Below, piece after piece: positions 59,334 to 64,000 of a stretch of 64,000 nucleotides of DNA (within the stretch, counting starts at the first letter, position 1; each line of letters begins with the position of its first letter). The translations under genes and the position numbers were made by a program. The notes beneath the pieces were generated by a model. It made no database searches. It saw nothing but the letters and a program-made list of their open reading frames with translations, and was not told the origin of the DNA. Location: positions 1-64,000 of the forward strand of contig JANWZD010000004.1 of NCBI GenBank assembly GCA_025054935.1. The letters are read 5' to 3'. Source of the DNA: Dehalococcoidia bacterium (lineage in GTDB: Bacteria > Chloroflexota > Dehalococcoidia > SpSt-223).

Positions 59334-59364
59334 CGCCCCCGGCCTCGCCGGTCGGGGGCGTTTT
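59334..59364 (+). terminator. Intrinsic terminator of the binding-protein gene
   Basis: A 9-bp GC stem (59334-59342 with 59352-59360, one G-T pair) with a 9-nt loop and four T (59361-59364). It lies 30 nt after the stop codon. Confidence 0.85.
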
Positions 59365-59395
59365 CGCGGGAGAGCGGCGCGCCGGTGCGCGAACG

Positions 59396-59731
59396 TTACC
59401 GCGCGGGGCGCCGCGGCGGGAGCTTGGTATGGCCGCGCTTGGCCGGACGTCGTGGCCGCAGCGGAGGACGGCGGCTGGCGACCCCGCCGAGCGACGGATG
59501 GTCAGCGTCATACACGTAGCCGACCGATGGGAGGGCGGCGATCGCCGCGACGCTGGCGGCGGCGACCCGGCCGGTCCATAGCCCGCCAGCGCTGGAAGAA
59601 GGGGAGAGGCCGAACCTGGCGAGGACGGCCGTGTCATGGTCGGTCGGCGCGGCAAGGAGCTGGACGGCGACCGTCACCTCGCCCTCATGGCGATCGCGGA
59701 GCGCAGGATCCACCTTCCACGCGGCGCTCAT
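59396..59731 (-). CDS. Small protein resembling a stand-alone subtilisin-propeptide (I9-like) domain
   Basis: This 111-residue protein starts at the ATG at 59731, with a strong AGGAGGAGG ribosome site. The sequence runs from VTVAVQLLAAP through a helix (VLARFGL), a strand (GLWTGRV), a second helix (SVAAIAALPSVGYV) and a last strand ending YDADHP. This is the order of the I9 propeptide/inhibitor fold that precedes subtilases. A basic Pro/Arg-rich tail of about 30 residues follows, and no protease is encoded with it. I infer a possible free-standing protease inhibitor or chaperone, but sequence similarity alone is weak. No signal peptide. Confidence 0.6.
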   Translation of the reverse strand: MSAAWKVDPALRDRHEGEVTVAVQLLAAPTDHDTAVLARFGLSPSSSAGGLWTGRVAAASVAAIAALPSVGYVYDADHPSLGGVASRRPPLRPRRPAKRGHTKLPPRRPAR

Positions 59732-59842
59732 CGTTCCTCCTCCTGCTGGCACAGCATCGCCGCCGCAGCGCGCTGCGCCAGCCCATCGACCGGGGCCCCG
59801 CGGCGAGGTCGCTTCCGACCGTCCGGCATCGCTCCTGAAGGA

Positions 59843-61111
59843 TCACGGGTACAGCCCTCGAGCGGCATAGGTCTCGGCGACGCGGTGCACCGCCAGCATC
59901 GAGGCGGCGAGCCGAAGCGAGATCCGCTCGTGAGCGGCGAGAGCGACGACCGCGTCGAAGGCACGCGTCAACAGCCGCTCGAGGCGGCTGTTGACTTCGG
60001 CTTCCTCCCAGAAATATTCCTGCAGATCTTGCACCCACTCGAAGTAGCTGACAGTGACGCCGCCCGCATTGGCGAGGATGTCCGGAACAACGGTCACGCC
60101 GTTTGACTCGAGGATGGCGTCGGCGTCCGGGGTGGTGGGACCGTTGGCGCCTTCAACGATCAGCTTCGCGCGGACGTGCGGAGCGTTCGCAGCGGTGATC
60201 TGGTGCTGAACAGCCGCCGGCACGAGGATGTCGACGGGGAGCTCGAGCAGTTCGGCGTTGGTGATCCGTTCGCCGAAGCCGTCGACCGTGCCGGTGACTT
60301 GGTGGTAGCGGCGCAGCCGCTCGTAGTCGAGCCCTGCCGGGTCGTACGCTCCTCCATTCACATCTGAGACGGCGACCACCCTTGCGCCGAGCTGGCTCAG
60401 CAGCTTGACAACGCCCCCGCCGACATTGCCGAAGCCTTGAACCGCGACCGTAGCGCCCGCGAGGTCGAAGTTCAGGTGGCGCGCCGCCGCTGCGGCGATG
60501 ATGACGATCCCGCGCGCGGTCGCCTCGGCGCGTCCTTCTGAGCCGCCGATGGCGACCGGTTTTCCGGTCACCACCGCAGGGACCGCGTAGCCGATGTGCT
60601 GGCTGATTGTGTCCATGATCCAGCCCATCTCGCGCGGGCCGGTTCCAAGGTCGGGGGCGGGGATATCTTTGTCTGCCCCGATAATGATCGAAATCTCGGT
60701 GGCGTAGCGGCGAGTGAGCCGCTCGAGCTCGCCGGGCGACAGCACCCTCGGGTCGCAGACGACGCCGCCCTTCGCGCCGCCGAAGGGAAGCCCAATCAGC
60801 GCCGTCTTCCAGGTCATCCACATCGCGAGCGCCCGGACTTCGTTGAGGTCGACCGTCGGGGCATAACGGATGCCGCCTTTGGCGGGACCCCGAGCAACGC
60901 TATGCTGAACGCGATACCCCGTGAAGACGCGCACTTTGCCGTTGTCCATCTTGACCGGGAAGTTGACGATCAGTTCGCGCTTCGGCGCCCGGAGGACGAC
61001 GCGCAGGGTATCGTCGAGATTGAGCCGGTCGGCCGCGGCATCAAACTGAGCGAGTGCCATCTCCCAGAGATTGGGCCCAGGAGCATTCGCCGCCGGCGCG
61101 ACAGACACCAT
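59843..61111 (-). CDS. gdhA: Glutamate dehydrogenase (Glu/Leu/Phe/Val dehydrogenase family)
   Basis: This 422-residue enzyme reversibly aminates 2-oxoglutarate. The substrate-binding and catalytic lysines lie in KGGIRY (about 78) and PFGGAKGGV (about 108-116). The conserved Asp follows in APDLGTG (about 153), and the NAD(P)-binding GFGNVGGG is near 228. The length is that of the hexameric NAD/NADP type common in thermophiles. A perfect AAGGAGGT ribosome site precedes the ATG, and an extended -10 lies at 61136-61144. Together with GltB it gives the cell two routes for glutamate and ammonia. Confidence 0.95.
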   Translation of the reverse strand: MVSVAPAANAPGPNLWEMALAQFDAAADRLNLDDTLRVVLRAPKRELIVNFPVKMDNGKVRVFTGYRVQHSVARGPAKGGIRYAPTVDLNEVRALAMWMTWKTALIGLPFGGAKGGVVCDPRVLSPGELERLTRRYATEISIIIGADKDIPAPDLGTGPREMGWIMDTISQHIGYAVPAVVTGKPVAIGGSEGRAEATARGIVIIAAAAARHLNFDLAGATVAVQGFGNVGGGVVKLLSQLGARVVAVSDVNGGAYDPAGLDYERLRRYHQVTGTVDGFGERITNAELLELPVDILVPAAVQHQITAANAPHVRAKLIVEGANGPTTPDADAILESNGVTVVPDILANAGGVTVSYFEWVQDLQEYFWEEAEVNSRLERLLTRAFDAVVALAAHERISLRLAASMLAVHRVAETYAARGLYP

Positions 61112-61135
61112 CTCGACCTCCTTCTCGGGCCGCCG

Positions 61136-61144
61136 ATTCTATCA
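61136..61144 (-). promoter_or_regulatory. Extended -10 of the glutamate dehydrogenase gene
   Basis: Minus strand TGA-TAGAAT (61136-61144), no evident -35. The predicted leader is about 18 nt and contains AAGGAGGT. Confidence 0.55.
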
Positions 61145-61274
61145 GCCGTGAAGAGACAATGAGGGGGCGGCCCGATCTCCTTGAAGCCGTCTCCAGACGC
61201 TCCTACTGTAGAGCGTCGGCGGCCGGGTGCTGGCTCTGCATTCGGCTGGACCACCGTTGCGGATGGAGAGGACG

Positions 61275-63317
61275 ATGGCGGTCCTTACCCGAGACACGAC
61301 TGCGGTCCAGGCGCCGGAGTTTGCTGCGGTTGGCGCGATCCTCCCAGACGGCGTGGCGGTCCGTCAGGTCGCTGGCCGCCGAGCATCGGACGGCAAGCGC
61401 GTCATCGAGACGATCTATGTCCTGCTCGGGGGACCGAAGCATGCTGAGGCCGGGATCGCGATGGAGCCGATCCTCGAGGAGTTCGCGGCAGCGTACCGAA
61501 CGGTCAGCGCGCGCCTCGTGGACGGAATCCAAAGCGCGAGCCGGCGCATCGCGAGCGAGAACCAGCGCAGTCTTGCCCGCGAGCGCTTTCGGCTCGATTT
61601 AGCGCTCGTTGTGATCCGGGGGGCGGAAGCGCTGTTCTCCCTCGCTGGTGCCGCCCATGCCTACGTCGTGCGCGGGGGACAGCTGTTTGAGGTCGGCGCT
61701 GGCGATGCCGGTCCGGCGCTTGGCGAAGAGGACCCACCGATCCCGATTGTCATTCGGGCGCGTCTCGAGCAGGATGACATCATTCTTCTCGCCAGCGGCG
61801 AGATCATCGCGTATGCCGATGCCGACCGGATCGCGGCGTGGTTCAGAGCGGGGGTTCGGAAGGGCGCGCGGTGGCTCGATGCCGCCATCGGCAATCAGAT
61901 CGGAGTTGCGGTCTTTGAGCCGGGCGGCGCGCCGGAGGAACAGCGCGGGCGGATCTCCTCCTCCCCTGTTGCCGAGACACTGCGCGCGCTGCCGATCGAG
62001 GGCGTAGTCGCGGGGGCGGGCGGCGCGGCGGCCGCTCTTGTCCGCGGCGTCGCGCCGGCAGTGCGGCTGTTCGTCCCCGCGGGCGATGAACCGCGTCGTG
62101 CCGTCGGCGCGGAGCGAGACGAAGCGTCTCCTTCCGCGCCGGGAGAACCGCGCCCTCACCCGCAGCGGCGCGCTGCGGGCGGCTGGCGGCGTTTTCTCGC
62201 TGGCGCTCTTGCCGCGGTCATCGTAGTCGCTGCTCTGGGGCTGACGCTGCCGACGATGGTCACGAAAGATCGCGGCGAAGCAGCCTATGTCAACGCGATG
62301 ACCGAAGCAGAGCGCTCCTACCGGGCCGCGCTGACATCGACTGACCAAGGGTTTGCGCGAACTCGTCTTCGCGAGGCGGAATTTGCAGTAGGGCGGGCGC
62401 TCGATGCGCGCAGAGACGACCCCGCCGCCCTCAAGCTCCAGGAGGCGGTCAAAGCGGAGATCCAGAAGCTCGACCGGGTCGTGCGCGTGGGGGGGGTGCA
62501 GCAGGTCATCGACCTTGCTGCCGCGGGAGCGCGCGATCCCAGCGGCCTCGTTGTGGAAGGAGGAACGACCGCCTACGTGCTGGACCCTAGTCCGTGGGGG
62601 GTCCGGAAGATCGCGCTGGAGCCGAACAAGCCGAAGGAGCCTCAGATCGTCGCCGTCCGAGGCACGCAGACCGACGGCGTCGCCGTCGGCGACCCGATGG
62701 CGATCGCGTGGCTTTACCCGGTGGATGCTCGCTCTCGCGTCGGGGTGATCGTGCTCGACCGCGACCGCCGTTTGTTCTACCAGCCGGCGAACCGGCCGCT
62801 TGTCGAGCTTGCGGTCCGAGGCGCCAGCGCATGGCAAAGCGTCCAAGCGATCCGCGGCTATGTCGGCAATCTGTATATCCTCGACCCGAAAGCGAACCAG
62901 GTGTGGCGCTACCTGCCGAACTGGAGCGGATACGACACTGAAATGCGGGGCATTCTCGAGGGCGCCCAGATCGCCGATGCCCGCGACTTCTCGATCGACG
63001 GCAACATCTATGTGCTGACCGAGAGCGGTAAGGTGTGGAAATTTGTCGACGGCATCGGCACCGAATTTGATCTCCGCTCGCTCGATAAACCGCTCAACAA
63101 GCCGACGGCGATCGTGACCGGAGCGACTGCCCGGGGCGTCTACGTCGCCGATCCCGCCAATCACCGCATCGTCGTGTTCGACAAAGAAGGCCGCCTGCAG
63201 CGCCAGCTCGTCTCCGAAACCTTCAGCGGCATGACTGCGCTCGCGGTCGATGAGGCGCTCGGCAAGTTCTGGTTCATCGCGGGGAAAAAGCTGTTCTGGG
63301 CGCCGTTGCCGAAATAG
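61275..63317 (+). CDS. Membrane-anchored protein: PP2C-like N-terminus, one helix, C-terminal beta-propeller
   Basis: About 680 residues. Residues 1-230 resemble a PP2C-type phosphatase domain (VVIRGAEALFSLAGAAHAYVVRGGQLFEVG in place of the GDSRAYL region) but lack the metal-binding DGMGG motif, so they are probably inactive. A basic Pro-rich stretch leads to one membrane helix (about 305-327) and a helical linker. A C-terminal region from about 420 has repeated YVLD/YILD/YVAD strands typical of a 6-bladed NHL/YVTN-type propeller. The propeller would be outside and the phosphatase-like part inside, so it may sense a ligand; this is inference. The ATG at 61275 is preceded by GAGAGG; an ATG at 61263 is an alternative. 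Confidence 0.76.
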   Translation: MAVLTRDTTAVQAPEFAAVGAILPDGVAVRQVAGRRASDGKRVIETIYVLLGGPKHAEAGIAMEPILEEFAAAYRTVSARLVDGIQSASRRIASENQRSLARERFRLDLALVVIRGAEALFSLAGAAHAYVVRGGQLFEVGAGDAGPALGEEDPPIPIVIRARLEQDDIILLASGEIIAYADADRIAAWFRAGVRKGARWLDAAIGNQIGVAVFEPGGAPEEQRGRISSSPVAETLRALPIEGVVAGAGGAAAALVRGVAPAVRLFVPAGDEPRRAVGAERDEASPSAPGEPRPHPQRRAAGGWRRFLAGALAAVIVVAALGLTLPTMVTKDRGEAAYVNAMTEAERSYRAALTSTDQGFARTRLREAEFAVGRALDARRDDPAALKLQEAVKAEIQKLDRVVRVGGVQQVIDLAAAGARDPSGLVVEGGTTAYVLDPSPWGVRKIALEPNKPKEPQIVAVRGTQTDGVAVGDPMAIAWLYPVDARSRVGVIVLDRDRRLFYQPANRPLVELAVRGASAWQSVQAIRGYVGNLYILDPKANQVWRYLPNWSGYDTEMRGILEGAQIADARDFSIDGNIYVLTESGKVWKFVDGIGTEFDLRSLDKPLNKPTAIVTGATARGVYVADPANHRIVVFDKEGRLQRQLVSETFSGMTALAVDEALGKFWFIAGKKLFWAPLPK

Positions 63318-63482
63318 GGCGCTTGTCCCCCCTGCCGGGCGCCCCGGCCGGCTTGGCGCTCGCCGCGTTCGCGCCCGCTGGGGAGGCGGCGGTCCCGCTC
63401 GAGGAGGATCCGCTCGGCAGGGGAGGTCGGCGCAATGTTCTCGTGAGCGGCGAGTGCGCGTCTGAGAGGCGACTTGTCGTCA

Positions 63483-64000
63483 TCACCGCGCCGATGGCGC
63501 AGGCGCGCCCATCGCTTCCCAGAACAGTTCGGCGATGCGGCGGTGGCCTGCATCGCTGGGATGAAAGCCGTCGGCGGAGACATAGTCGGGGGAGAAGGCG
63601 AGGTCGCGCCACGCCCGGGCGAGGTCGACCACGACCGCGCCGTTCGCGGCTGCCACCCGAGCGATGACGCCATTCCATTCCTCGACGCGCCTCGCCAGCT
63701 GCTGCTGGTCGCGTCCCGCGAGCGCGGGAAGCGCACCGAGATGCGGGATGGTCGCGATGAAGACCTGCGCGCGGGTTCCCTCGCTTAAAGAGCGGAGCAG
63801 GAAATCGAGGTCTCGCTCATAGGCGGAGAGCGGCGTGCCGGCGAGGAAATCGTTGACGGCGAGCCAAATAAGGACATAATCGGGAGAGGCGGCAAGGGCG
63901 ACAGGAAGCTGGGAGACGATCGCGTCAGCAATCCGAGCGCCAGGCTGCCCCAGATTGCGCAGTTGCGTGCCGGCGGGCATCTGCTGGTGCACTTGCGGCA
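63483..64000 (-). CDS. SGNH-fold hydrolase, truncated by the window end
   Basis: The C-terminal part of a GDSL/SGNH esterase. Block II Gly is in NLGQPGARI, block III is AVNDFLAG (GxND family, Asn oxyanion) and block V carries the catalytic Asp/His in DGFHPSDAGH. Block I (GDSL) is absent because the gene continues past 64000. At least 170 residues are visible. Such enzymes deacylate lipids or polysaccharide acetyl groups. The neighbouring gene is convergent, so it gives no clue to the substrate. Confidence 0.82.
   Translation of the reverse strand, partial: PQVHQQMPAGTQLRNLGQPGARIADAIVSQLPVALAASPDYVLIWLAVNDFLAGTPLSAYERDLDFLLRSLSEGTRAQVFIATIPHLGALPALAGRDQQQLARRVEEWNGVIARVAAANGAVVVDLARAWRDLAFSPDYVSADGFHPSDAGHRRIAELFWEAMGAPAPSAR

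Overview
The window is high-GC bacterial chromosome, densely packed with housekeeping genes. It shows no phage, insertion sequence, integron or CRISPR array. Gene content and style point to a Chloroflexota-like, possibly thermophilic lineage: an atpI-B-E-F-H-A-G-D-C run ending in murA, a glyA-upp pair, Dpp/Opp-type transporters with lipoprotein or Tat binding proteins, many GTG starts, and families I associate with that phylum. The phylum assignment is inference from recall; no database search was possible.

Layout. 1-4.2 kb: initiator tRNA with an intrinsic terminator, a zinc-ribbon protein, the TldD/TldE protease pair and a small FmdB-type protein. 4.6-11.2 kb: catalase-peroxidase KatG with an elaborate upstream region, the sliding clamp DnaN, a type II NADH dehydrogenase-like flavoprotein and a CDF metal exporter. 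11.4-16.3 kb: cysteine desulfurase, a flavin reductase-like protein, a decayed acyl-CoA dehydrogenase pseudogene, a methyltransferase and a two-module VOC protein. 16.3-24.8 kb: the complete F1Fo ATP synthase operon plus murA. 24.9-31 kb: a polytopic GT-C-like membrane protein, mreB, glyA-upp and a BY-kinase/Wzz-like protein. 31.1-37.2 kb: a complete five-gene Dpp/Opp transporter with its own internal promoter. 37.3-43.2 kb: flavin reductase, TPR protein, coiled-coil zinc-ribbon protein, thioredoxin reductase, sugar-nucleotide epimerase and small unknowns. 43.3-51.8 kb: GltB behind a strong promoter and a leader terminator, a branched-chain-type binding protein, a MmgE/PrpD protein and a cupin. 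51.9-57.5 kb: argF, der, plsY, gpsA (translationally coupled) and secF. 57.7-64 kb: a second family-5 binding protein, a stand-alone I9-like protein, glutamate dehydrogenase, a PP2C-like/propeller membrane protein and a truncated SGNH hydrolase.

How the genes connect. Most units are self-contained: ATP synthesis, peptide uptake, phospholipid initiation (GpsA makes the glycerol-3-phosphate that PlsY acylates), one-carbon/uracil salvage (GlyA, Upp), and ammonia/glutamate metabolism (GltB and Gdh, far apart). Promoters are often readable. They use a TACAAT-like -10, frequently preceded by TGn, with a weak or absent -35. Several -10 boxes sit only 6-9 nt before a start codon that lacks a Shine-Dalgarno sequence, which suggests leaderless mRNAs.

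I found no convincing new multi-gene system. The observations most worth checking are the gltB leader terminator, the MurA active-site Cys-to-Asp change, the acyl-CoA dehydrogenase pseudogene whose pieces can be traced across three frames, the probable leaderless genes, the direct-repeat promoter upstream of katG, and the free-standing I9-like protein.
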